DNA of 15,736 nucleotides, from positions 1 to 15,736 of the forward strand of contig JBMNTN010000046.1 of the NCBI GenBank assembly GCA_050945755.1, in the 5' to 3' direction. Positions 8,394 to 15,238 of the stretch are shown one piece after another. A model generated the notes under the pieces. That model had not been told where the DNA came from and searched no databases. It was given only the letters and a program-made list of their open reading frames with translations. Origin of the DNA: JAQVXR01 sp050945755 (lineage in GTDB: Bacteria > Bacillota > Dehalobacteriia > Dehalobacteriales > Dehalobacteriaceae). Each line of letters starts with the position of its first letter. The stretch's first letter is position 1. Both the position numbers and the translations under genes were made by a program.

Positions 8394-8711
8394 GTGAAAA
8401 CTAAGCTGGTGGATATTGCTGATGTCATCAGAAGTAAGAATTCCGGGCCCTTTGAACTTACCCTTGATATTATCTTTAAAGACTGGGACATTTTTGAAAA
8501 AGTATGCCAAGCCGGAATAATTAACAAGCAGATGGTAGCAGATCTCTACTGTATTCCGGTGGAAAATGTCATAAACGTGGTCGAGTTCAAACCTGCGAAA
8601 GCCATTAAAGCCACTTTGGTCCGCCCCATTGCCTCCGGGGAACTGGGAGAAACAGATGTTTACGGGGCCCAGCAGCATGCTCCGTTGTTAGGATTGGAGT
8701 TTGACCTATAG
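8394..8711 (+). CDS. DUF4387 (AtuA-like ferredoxin-fold) protein
   Basis: This 105-residue acidic protein resembles DUF4387, which is commonly encoded next to AtuA/DUF1446 proteins. Conserved-looking parts are RSKNSGPFE (13-21) near the start and a GETDVYGAQQH stretch (about 85-95) near the end. It starts at GTG, and its ribosome-binding site (GGGAGGG) overlaps the end of the AtuA gene, so translation is coupled. It most likely replaces the missing C-terminal domain of the AtuA protein as a second subunit. No catalytic residue can be assigned. The stop is TAG. Confidence 0.85.
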   Translation: MKTKLVDIADVIRSKNSGPFELTLDIIFKDWDIFEKVCQAGIINKQMVADLYCIPVENVINVVEFKPAKAIKATLVRPIASGELGETDVYGAQQHAPLLGLEFDL

Positions 8712-8722
8712 GGAGTGATACT

Positions 8723-9655
8723 ATGCATAACCTGGATTCATGGCATGAACTATTAATGTATGCAGTTTATTTTGCTCCTAGGGGGAAAAAGCGTCTCTTA
8801 AATTTAGGGCATCAGATTTCCCAGCGGCATTTAAGTCCTCTGGATAAATTAATTGGGGTAATTGGCGATGCCGGGGCGGGAAAATCTCTTTTGATTCGGG
8901 GAATGTTTCCTGGAATGGAGCTGGCAAATGATGATGAAGGTGTAAGCGTCCGTCCGTTGCCTTTATTAAAAAGTGCCGATCGGGGTTTTTTTGCCAGCCA
9001 TACTTATCACCTGGATGTGCGCTTTGAATTGGCTTTTACCCAAGTGTATCAATTGGTTGACGGTGTAAAACAAGCCCTGGATAATGGAAAGCGGGTTGTC
9101 ATTGAACACTTTGATCTTTTATATCCTTTATTACAGTTAAATGCGGAAATTTTAATTGGGATTGGAGAAGAAGTAATTGTCACCAGGCCAAGCATCTTTG
9201 GCCCTAAACCGGAGGATATTGCTGATATTGTTTTTAAATCCATCAAGTACCGTAAAATGGCGCACACCGCTGAGGACTTAACTTGTAAAGTCTTGCAGCA
9301 GGACTTTGGTGTCGATAATCTATTTATACATGGGGATGTAAAACATGGTTTTGTTTTGGAGTTCCCCCATAAGCCGGATATTAATATTGAAACTGTTGAG
9401 GAAAGGGTCATGAAATATATTTACGATGAAGTAGATATCAGTTTCTTAGATGAAAACCATATCCGGATCGGTGAATCGGAAAGCTATTTTTGTACCGGTC
9501 CGCGAATTCATGTCAAAAACGCCGGAGAATTGGAAAACTTTCAACTGATCAAAGAATTCAGGTATGATCCTATTTCCAAGCGATATGCTCTGGTGGGATT
9601 GGTGGGCGATGAACGGGCGGCAGATTTAAACGATTTAAATAAATTAAGTGTCTAA
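8723..9655 (+). CDS. P-loop NTPase fused to an AlaRS/ThrRS second-additional-domain-like region
   Basis: The 310 residues divide into two parts. Residues about 40-175 form a P-loop nucleotide-binding domain with Walker A GDAGAGKS (48-55). Residues about 180-300 resemble the second additional domain (SAD) of alanyl- and threonyl-tRNA synthetases and AlaX editing proteins: HTAEDL (181-186) corresponds to HTATHLL, and CTGPRIHVKNAGE (257-269) corresponds to CGGTHVxNTGE. The usual zinc pattern HxxxH...CxxxH is altered to HxxxD (H181, D185) and Cx5H (C257, H263). Nothing indicates tRNA charging. It is the last gene of the operon, 11 nt after DUF4387 and 47 nt before a terminator. It may act on a small amino or hydroxy acid of the pathway, or help assemble an enzyme; both ideas are inference. 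Confidence 0.82.
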   Translation: MHNLDSWHELLMYAVYFAPRGKKRLLNLGHQISQRHLSPLDKLIGVIGDAGAGKSLLIRGMFPGMELANDDEGVSVRPLPLLKSADRGFFASHTYHLDVRFELAFTQVYQLVDGVKQALDNGKRVVIEHFDLLYPLLQLNAEILIGIGEEVIVTRPSIFGPKPEDIADIVFKSIKYRKMAHTAEDLTCKVLQQDFGVDNLFIHGDVKHGFVLEFPHKPDINIETVEERVMKYIYDEVDISFLDENHIRIGESESYFCTGPRIHVKNAGELENFQLIKEFRYDPISKRYALVGLVGDERAADLNDLNKLSV

Positions 9656-9702
9656 GAAACAGAATGCGGCGAAAAATTCATAAAGGTTTTTATCATATTT
9701 AG

Positions 9703-9744
9703 AAAAATTCACTGCCAAAATTTATTTGGCAGTGAATTTTTTTT
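9703..9744 (+). terminator. Strong terminator ending the glutamate mutase operon
   Basis: A perfect 17-bp stem pairs 9703-9719 with 9725-9741 around a 5-nt loop, and the T-run extends to 9744. The A-tract on the 5' arm would also allow termination from the other strand. It closes the seven-gene unit. Confidence 0.95.
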
Positions 9745-9887
9745 GCCGTGCGTGGAGCGTAAGAAATCTAATCATGACATAAATATTGGAGTTAATATAA
9801 AGGAGAAAAACGCATTGTGACGAAATTAAATACAATAAAGCAAAAATAATCAGATAAGCACATCAATTGTCAAAAGGAGTAGAGGGA

Positions 9888-11663
9888 ATGAAAGCTTATT
9901 ACGGAAGGTTGCTGCGTGTTAACCTTACGGAAATGACGAGTAAAGTTGAAAAAATACCTGAGAAGGTTTTTCGGAAATATTTAGGGGGCAAAGGCTTAGG
10001 TTCTTATCTTCTTCTGGAAAATGTGGCACCAGGGATTGAACCGTTGGGTCCGGAAAATAAGCTGATCTTTACTACCGGTTTGGCTTCCGGGACAAGCATG
10101 GTTGGCTCCAGCCGCTATGGGATCTATACGAAATCACCGGCAACCGGCCTTTATTCCGAATCATATTCCGGAGGGAAAGTGGCCGGACAAATTCACGCCA
10201 CCGGGTATGATGCCGTGATTATTGAGGGTGTGGCCAAGGCTCCGGTATTTCTGGAAATCAGTGATGAGCAGATTAAATTCCATGATGCCCTTCACCTTTG
10301 GGGAAGAAACACTTATGAAACGGAAGATGCTGTTTTAGCAGCAGTGAACGTACCTGGAGCCCAGGCAGCGGTAATTGGACCGGCAGGTGAGCGCTTGGTC
10401 ACATTCGCTTGCGTTGAGAACAATTACTGGAGATCTGCCGGACGGACCGGAGTTGGCGCCGTGATGGGGTCCAAAAAATTAAAAGCAGTGGTTTTTCATG
10501 GGAAACAGAAAGTGGAGATTGCCCATCCCGAATTGTTAAAAGAGTTGATCCGTGAATTGGTGGCAAAAGGGAAAAATAATCCCGGAGTAAAAGGTTATCA
10601 AAAATACGGAACTGCAGCGGGGGTTGCGAGCAACAATAATGCGAAGACATTTCCTACGCGGTACTGGTCGGAAGGTTCTTTTGAAAAATGGGAAAATATC
10701 AGCGGCGATGTACTGCTTGAAAATTTCCAGGTGAAGAATACTCCTTGTCCTAAATGTTTCTTAGCTTGTGCCAAAAAGGTGACGGTTAAAGAGGGTCCTC
10801 ATCAAGGACTGACGATTGAAGGGCCGGAATATGAAACGCTCTATGTTTTTGGTGGTTTGTGCTGTATAGACCGTTTAGATAAAATAATTTATTTTAATGA
10901 TATTTGTGATCGTCTGGGCATGGATACGATGAGTGCCGGAAACTTAGTCGGCTTGGTGATGGAGGCTAATGCCCGAGGTCGGGAGATTCCCATTAAATTG
11001 ACATATGGTGATGCGGAAGGAATCGGAAAACTATTGGAAGATATGGCTTATTGCCGTGGTCCGGCCGCGACTTTGGCACAAGGGATCAAGGAAGTGTCCC
11101 GGGAATGGGGACTGGAGGATTTAGCCATTCATTGCAAAGGGTTGGAACCATCCGGTTACGACCCGCGTCGGTTGAAGGGCATGGGACTGGCCTATGCCAC
11201 ATCAACTCGCGGAGCATGTCATTTGCGCGCTACCATCTATAAGGCTGAACTGTCGGGAATCATAGACAGAAATCAGATTGAAGGAAAAGCGGAAGTATTC
11301 ATTGATTGGGAGAACCGGTTAACTATTTTTAATACGGGAATCCTCTGTGTGTTTTTCCGTGATCTTATTCAATGGCCTGAATTACAAAGGTTGATTAAAG
11401 CGGTAACCGGTTGGGAATTTACCAAAGAAGAATTATATGTAATTGCCAACCGAATTGTCACGGCCACAAGAATTTTTAATGCCCGAGAAGGGGCAAAAAA
11501 GAGTGATGACATCTTACCGCCCCGGTTTTATCAGGAGTCGATTAACGATGGAGAGGATTGCATCACCGCTGAAGAATTAAAGTATATGGTGGATGATTAC
11601 TATTCTCTGCGCGGTTGGGATGACGACGGCTTTCCTAAAACGGTTGAGAAGGTGCCATTGTAA
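9888..11663 (+). CDS. Tungsten-containing aldehyde:ferredoxin oxidoreductase family protein
   Basis: This protein oxidises an aldehyde (or reduces an acid) with ferredoxin, using a bis-pyranopterin tungsten cofactor and one [4Fe-4S] cluster in the cytoplasm. From the ATG at 9888 it has 591 residues, close to the archaeal enzyme. That start is preferred because AAAGGAG lies 10 nt upstream; a TTG at 9867 would add seven residues but precedes that site. The N-terminus (YYGRLLRVNL) and the GGKGLGSYLL and GSSRYGIYTKSPATG segments are typical. Cluster ligands are C287, C290, C294 (CPKCFLAC) and C487 (GILC). GPEYET and the RGACHL histidine fall in the active-site region. The aldehyde is unknown. A MoaD/ThiS-like gene follows after 38 nt. 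No clear promoter was found in 9745-9887. Confidence 0.95.
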   Translation: MKAYYGRLLRVNLTEMTSKVEKIPEKVFRKYLGGKGLGSYLLLENVAPGIEPLGPENKLIFTTGLASGTSMVGSSRYGIYTKSPATGLYSESYSGGKVAGQIHATGYDAVIIEGVAKAPVFLEISDEQIKFHDALHLWGRNTYETEDAVLAAVNVPGAQAAVIGPAGERLVTFACVENNYWRSAGRTGVGAVMGSKKLKAVVFHGKQKVEIAHPELLKELIRELVAKGKNNPGVKGYQKYGTAAGVASNNNAKTFPTRYWSEGSFEKWENISGDVLLENFQVKNTPCPKCFLACAKKVTVKEGPHQGLTIEGPEYETLYVFGGLCCIDRLDKIIYFNDICDRLGMDTMSAGNLVGLVMEANARGREIPIKLTYGDAEGIGKLLEDMAYCRGPAATLAQGIKEVSREWGLEDLAIHCKGLEPSGYDPRRLKGMGLAYATSTRGACHLRATIYKAELSGIIDRNQIEGKAEVFIDWENRLTIFNTGILCVFFRDLIQWPELQRLIKAVTGWEFTKEELYVIANRIVTATRIFNAREGAKKSDDILPPRFYQESINDGEDCITAEELKYMVDDYYSLRGWDDDGFPKTVEKVPL

Positions 11664-11701
11664 TCACAAAAAGACAGGTTATTAAGGCGGTACATAAGGC
11701 G

Positions 11702-11938
11702 ATGATACAGAAAAAATATAATTTGATATTTGTCGGGTTTTTAAATGAATATACGAAAATGGAAACAAACCATTTTAATTTAAAACAGGGTGAAACAATC
11801 AGAGATATTCTCGCCGGTAAAAATGTCCCGGAACAAACTGTGGGCTATGTTACAGCAAATAATGATATTGTATCTTTAGACTATCAGATAAAGGACGGGG
11901 ATACAATAAAAGTATATCCGCTGGTGATCGGTGGTTGA
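11702..11938 (+). CDS. MoaD/ThiS-family sulfur-carrier protein
   Basis: This 78-residue beta-grasp protein ends in the diglycine (IGG) that is adenylated and thiocarboxylated in MoaD and ThiS. The GETIRDIL segment (30-37) and the KDGDTIKVYPLVIGG end (64-78) fit the family. Its place 38 nt behind a tungsten oxidoreductase gene suggests it provides sulfur for the pyranopterin dithiolene of that enzyme, as MoaD-like proteins near such genes are often annotated. A thiamine role cannot be excluded. The ribosome-binding site is weak (AAGGCG-like), so expression may depend on coupling to the upstream gene. The N-terminus is slightly longer than in typical MoaD. Confidence 0.85.
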   Translation: MIQKKYNLIFVGFLNEYTKMETNHFNLKQGETIRDILAGKNVPEQTVGYVTANNDIVSLDYQIKDGDTIKVYPLVIGG

Positions 11939-11967
11939 CTCCCTCCTTTATTAAATGCCGGCTGATG

Positions 11968-11976
11968 TGGTATGAT
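11968..11976 (+). promoter_or_regulatory. Putative extended -10 promoter for hslO
   Basis: TGG-TATGAT at 11968-11976 fits an extended -10 element. No good -35 lies 17 nt upstream (only TTATTA at 11948-11953). It sits 68 nt before the hslO ATG, in the 106-nt gap after the sulfur-carrier gene. Confidence 0.4.
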
Positions 11977-12044
11977 ATATTGCATAATACCCAATAATAT
12001 CCTTCTCAACGAATATACAAGGAAATAAAGGAGTGTTCCTGAGG

Positions 12045-12935
12045 ATGTCTGATTATTGTATCAGGGCTACGGCGGCTGATGGACAGTTACGCTGCTGGGC
12101 GGCATCAACAACTGATTTATGCGAAGAAGCAAGAAAGCGTCATGACACTTATCCTACCGCTACCGCTGCTTTGGGAAGAGTTTTAACAGCCGGCGTGATG
12201 ATGGGCTTGAATTTAAAAGGAGAAGATTTATTGACTATTCGGGTAAATGGGGATGGCCCCCTGGGCAGCATCGTGGTTACCGCTAACGCCCGGGGAACGG
12301 TTCGGGGATATGTGCAGAACCCTCATACCCATTTACCGAGTAAAGCTCCGGGAAAACTGGATGTGGGAGGAGCCGTGGGGAAAAACGGCTTACTATATGT
12401 CACCAAGGACCTTGGGTTAAAGGAACCCTACACGGGAAGCAGCCCCTTGGTGTCTGGGGAGATTGCAGAAGATTTAACCCGATACTTTGCCGAGTCGGAG
12501 CAGACACCTTCTGCTGTTGCCCTTGGTGTTCTGGTGGAAACCGATAATTCTGTGAGGGCCGGCGGTGGTTACATGGTCCAACTGATGCCCGGGGCTACCG
12601 ACGAGGTTGTCTCTTTGCTTGAGGAAAATATTGGGAGTGTTCCTCCCGTGAGCCAAATGATTGCGGTAGGGCTGACGCCGGAAGAGGTGGCCGCACGTGT
12701 ACTTAAGGGCATGGATTTTTCCGTTTTAGATAAAAGCAAAGTAGAATTTCAATGTAATTGTTCCCGGGAGCGGTTAGAGTGGGTGCTCAAAGGAATCGGG
12801 AAAGATGATCTGGCGTCCCTTATGGAGCAGGGGGAAGCGGAGATAACATGTCACTTTTGCAATGAAAAATATCATTTCTCAAAAGAAGATCTAGAGAGAA
12901 TCGTGAAGGAAGTTAAGAAAGATAAGAAGGAATAA
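12045..12935 (+). CDS. hslO: Hsp33 redox-regulated chaperonin
   Basis: Hsp33 is a cytosolic holdase chaperone switched on by oxidation that releases zinc. From the ATG at 12045 it has 296 residues, normal for the family. A GTG at 12033 would add four residues but overlaps the AAAGGAG ribosome-binding site (12027-12033), so the ATG is chosen. The N-terminal substrate domain includes RVLTAGVMMG and the GDGPLG stretch. The C-terminal zinc redox switch is complete: FQCNC (CxC) and CHFC (CxxC). It is transcribed alone towards splB, with only 17 nt between the two stop codons and no obvious terminator there. Confidence 0.97.
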   Translation: MSDYCIRATAADGQLRCWAASTTDLCEEARKRHDTYPTATAALGRVLTAGVMMGLNLKGEDLLTIRVNGDGPLGSIVVTANARGTVRGYVQNPHTHLPSKAPGKLDVGGAVGKNGLLYVTKDLGLKEPYTGSSPLVSGEIAEDLTRYFAESEQTPSAVALGVLVETDNSVRAGGGYMVQLMPGATDEVVSLLEENIGSVPPVSQMIAVGLTPEEVAARVLKGMDFSVLDKSKVEFQCNCSRERLEWVLKGIGKDDLASLMEQGEAEITCHFCNEKYHFSKEDLERIVKEVKKDKKE

Positions 12936-12952
12936 GCGGGGTTCATCCGGCA

Positions 12953-13978
12953 TTAAACAAAATAAGAGATTTTTGCCGCGGGGAACAGATTTTGAATTTC
13001 TGTAAAAAAGAATTCTTTTAATGCCTTGTAAGTGTCTTCCGGATAGATATATTTTATGTAGCCAAATTGTCCATATTTAATGCGGCGTTCTTCTTCACTC
13101 ATCGGGAGGTTGGTTTCCGGGAAGAGTGCTAAAATGTTTTCCTTAGCCCTTTTCGTATAACGGTGGGTGATCAGCTCAAACGAAAGATCTTGGAGAGCGG
13201 CCGGATCCAGCTGATTTTTTAATTCAATCAGCAGGGTGCGGTACTCTTTTTGCCATTCACTGTGTGCCATGATTGGAGCAATGATAAATCCCAGCGGGTA
13301 ATGAGCCCGGGATACTTTGGATGCGGCTTCAATCCGTTCCGGTAGCGTTGGGGTCCCGTGTTCAAATGAGGAAATCACATAATCGCTGTTCAGGCTAAAG
13401 CGGAAACGGGTGTGGCCGTTATGGGGCAGTTCCAAGAGAGATTCTACGTTGGTAAACTTTGTGACAAAGCGAAACCGGCCGTATTCTTGCCTGCTAAAAA
13501 ATTCGATAGTTTTTGCCAGCGCACCGCTGTATGGTTCCACCGGCAGCGGATCGGAAGTAGCCGCTCCTTCAAAAAGGGTAATTTCAGGAATCCTTTCTTT
13601 TATATAGTCGGCTGTTTGCTGCAAGATTTCTTCTTGATTGACATAGAGACGGAGATAAGGCTTTTTTCCTAAAGTAGTCTGGAGGTAGCAGTACTCACAT
13701 TTCCCCGGACAGCTGGTAGTTATGGGCAACTGGTAGTGAGCGGAAGGCTTGCACTTTTCAAATTTTAATGTTTTTCGCACTCCGACAACAAGAGTTGATT
13801 TTGCTTCAACCCATGCTTGGCGGGGCGTCTTTCCGGGGATCCCGGTGACCCTGTTATGAGATTTAATTTTTTCCACAGGGATATTCATGCTGCGGAAACG
13901 TTCCCATAAATCTCTGCCAAGAGGGTATTCTAAAGATTGCAGTTCAAAGAAAACGCGTTTGGGAATAAAGGGTTTCAT
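12953..13978 (-). CDS. splB: Spore photoproduct lyase with Ala at the usual catalytic cysteine
   Basis: This 341-residue radical SAM enzyme reverses the spore photoproduct (5-thyminyl-5,6-dihydrothymine) in DNA of germinating spores. The cluster motif is C90-x3-C94-x2-C97 (TSCPGKCEYCY), with the conserved tyrosines Y96 and Y98. RFVTKF (170-175), GHTRFRFSLN (188-197) and the FELITHR segment are typical. The residue that donates hydrogen to the product radical in Bacillus (Cys141 in FEASCTSD) is A140 here (FEGAATSD); the codon reads GCT on the minus strand at 13559-13561. C76, in the KCKPSAHYQL segment, remains and might substitute. A GAGGTG ribosome-binding site lies 5 nt before the ATG. Length and the remaining motifs argue that the gene is intact. 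Confidence 0.94.
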   Translation of the reverse strand: MKPFIPKRVFFELQSLEYPLGRDLWERFRSMNIPVEKIKSHNRVTGIPGKTPRQAWVEAKSTLVVGVRKTLKFEKCKPSAHYQLPITTSCPGKCEYCYLQTTLGKKPYLRLYVNQEEILQQTADYIKERIPEITLFEGAATSDPLPVEPYSGALAKTIEFFSRQEYGRFRFVTKFTNVESLLELPHNGHTRFRFSLNSDYVISSFEHGTPTLPERIEAASKVSRAHYPLGFIIAPIMAHSEWQKEYRTLLIELKNQLDPAALQDLSFELITHRYTKRAKENILALFPETNLPMSEEERRIKYGQFGYIKYIYPEDTYKALKEFFFTEIQNLFPAAKISYFV

Positions 13979-14288
13979 GTTTTCACCTCATAGGGTTAAG
14001 GCACGCTAATAACTCTGTTTATGTAATTTATTGTTGTCATAAAGAAAAAATATAAAACAAAAAGCCTGGTACCATTTTATGGGAAGTGAACTTACTGCTA
14101 ACACCGTTTTTTATAGTATCATAAAGTAAGTGCAACTAAGGGTTCCCCTTTCTTGCCAAGCCCTCATTATAAAAGACAGTGATTGGAAAAAGGTACAAAC
14201 AGAAAGCGCCGGACAGGCGTTTTTTTTGTAACCGGAAAAAGCGGCATGAATATATTGTACTGATAATCATTGAAAGGAGGAACCGGAG
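13979..14288. other. Divergent intergenic region between splB and the LysM gene
   Basis: This 310-nt gap contains the splB ribosome-binding site at its left end, an AT-rich stretch, and a terminator-like hairpin at 14203-14227. No convincing protein gene was found on either strand. No sigma-G or sigma-K promoter pair with good spacing could be placed for either flanking gene. Confidence 0.5.
14203..14227 (+). terminator. Terminator-like hairpin upstream of the LysM gene
   Basis: A 7-8 bp stem (AAAGCGCC at 14203-14210 with GGCGTTT from 14216) has a 5-nt loop and continues into a T-run to 14227. No plus-strand gene lies before it, since splB points the other way. It therefore either ends a short RNA or acts in the leader of the LysM gene. 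Confidence 0.6.
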
Positions 14289-15143
14289 TTGAGAGTACAT
14301 GTTGTACAAAAAGGAGATACCATGTGGCTGATTGCCAAAAAATACGGTATCAGTCTGGAATCTCTGATTGCCGCTAATCCCCAAATTCCGGACCCAAACA
14401 GAATTGATGTAGGTATGAAAATTAATATTCCTGGAGGGGTAGACACGGAACCTAAAAGCCAAATGCCAATCAAGAAAATGGAACCACCTTATATCGGGCC
14501 TACTTGCCCGCCTGTTAAAAAGGAGGAACATCTGCATGTAAAACCTACTTGTCCTCCAGTAGATAAGCCGGAAGTCGGGTGGCCGAACCATTTAAAGACA
14601 ATTACCTATATTGTGAAAGCCGGGGATACACTTTTTAAAATTGCCCAAATGTTTGGCATTTCCTTAGAAAAAATAATTAGTGCCAATCCGCAGATTGAAG
14701 ATCCGGATAAAATTGACATAGGCCAAAAAATATTTGTGCCTAAGGAAAAAGAACAAGGCCAATATTATTGCCCAATGGACGAAGTGAAAGAGCATTGCCC
14801 AATGCAAATGCCCCAAGAGTATCATTACTATTACCAGATGCCTGAGGAACATCATTACCATTATATGCAGCCTGAGGAGCACAATTATTTCACAATGCAC
14901 TGTCCGACGGTAGAATGTCCGACGGTAGAATGCCCGACAACGCAGATGCCGTCTATGCAGATGATGATGTATTACATGCCTATGCCCTATTATATGCCGT
15001 ACTATATTCCATATTATGTTCCCCAGTATGTTCCTTATAAAATGCCCCAATATGAGATGCCCCAATATGATATGCCAAAATCCAAATGTAAATCTAAATC
15101 TAAATGCGATCACGATTGGAATTTATGCCATAGCAGTAGTTAA
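14289..15143 (+). CDS. Two-LysM protein with Tyr/Met/Pro-rich tail, probable spore coat or cortex protein
   Basis: The 284 residues contain two LysM peptidoglycan-binding domains (about 2-49 and 105-151), each starting with a V-x-K/G-GDT segment and ending near a KIN/KIF-P sequence. Between them lies a linker with two PTCPP motifs. Residues about 158-263 are low complexity and dominated by Tyr, Met, Pro, His and Cys, including PEEHHYHY/PEEHNY and tandem CPTVE repeats. A short Lys/Ser/Cys-rich end follows. No signal peptide is present, consistent with deposition from the mother cell as for SafA-like coat proteins, where LysM docks to cortex and tyrosines can be cross-linked. The start is TTG, 8 nt after AAAGGAGG. 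Assignment to the spore is inferred from composition and the spore genes on both sides. Confidence 0.85.
   Translation: MRVHVVQKGDTMWLIAKKYGISLESLIAANPQIPDPNRIDVGMKINIPGGVDTEPKSQMPIKKMEPPYIGPTCPPVKKEEHLHVKPTCPPVDKPEVGWPNHLKTITYIVKAGDTLFKIAQMFGISLEKIISANPQIEDPDKIDIGQKIFVPKEKEQGQYYCPMDEVKEHCPMQMPQEYHYYYQMPEEHHYHYMQPEEHNYFTMHCPTVECPTVECPTTQMPSMQMMMYYMPMPYYMPYYIPYYVPQYVPYKMPQYEMPQYDMPKSKCKSKSKCDHDWNLCHSSS
14901..14939 (+). repeat. 15-bp tandem repeat inside the LysM gene
   Basis: A perfect 15-bp unit (TGTCCGACGGTAGAA) occurs at 14901-14915 and 14916-14930, followed by a diverging third partial copy (14931-14939). It encodes repeated CPTVE and keeps the reading frame, so copy number can change without breaking the protein. 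Confidence 0.9.
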
Positions 15144-15190
15144 ACCGAAAACTAAAGGAGTTCTTAGGTAAACTAAAATTACGCTCAAAG

Positions 15191-15219
15191 AAAAACCAGG
15201 GTATTTCACCCTGGTTTTT
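15191..15219. terminator. Bidirectional terminator between LysM and SASP genes
   Basis: A perfect 11-bp stem (15191-15201 with 15209-15219) has a 7-nt loop. One end is A5 and the other T5, so it has a U-tract when read from either strand. It serves the convergent LysM gene and the minus-strand SASP gene. Confidence 0.93.
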
Positions 15220-15238
15220 GTGCGTTACTTTTGTGAGG

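Noticed and set aside
9817..9849. Ten-codon GTG open frame behind an AAGGAG, upstream of the oxidoreductase gene
   Set aside because: Very short, AT-rich and Lys/Asn-rich, and expected by chance; no sign of a leader-peptide attenuator around it.
11935..11976. TTGACT at 11935 as the -35 box for hslO
   Set aside because: The spacing to TATGAT (30 nt) is far too long, and the hexamer overlaps the stop codon of the preceding gene.
14136..14591. 151-codon minus-strand open frame opposite the start of the LysM gene
   Set aside because: It overlaps the strongly supported LysM coding region and gives no recognisable protein.
14664..15113. 149-codon His/Ile-rich minus-strand open frame
   Set aside because: It is the antisense of the Tyr/Met/Pro-rich tail; its odd composition simply mirrors the low-complexity coding strand.
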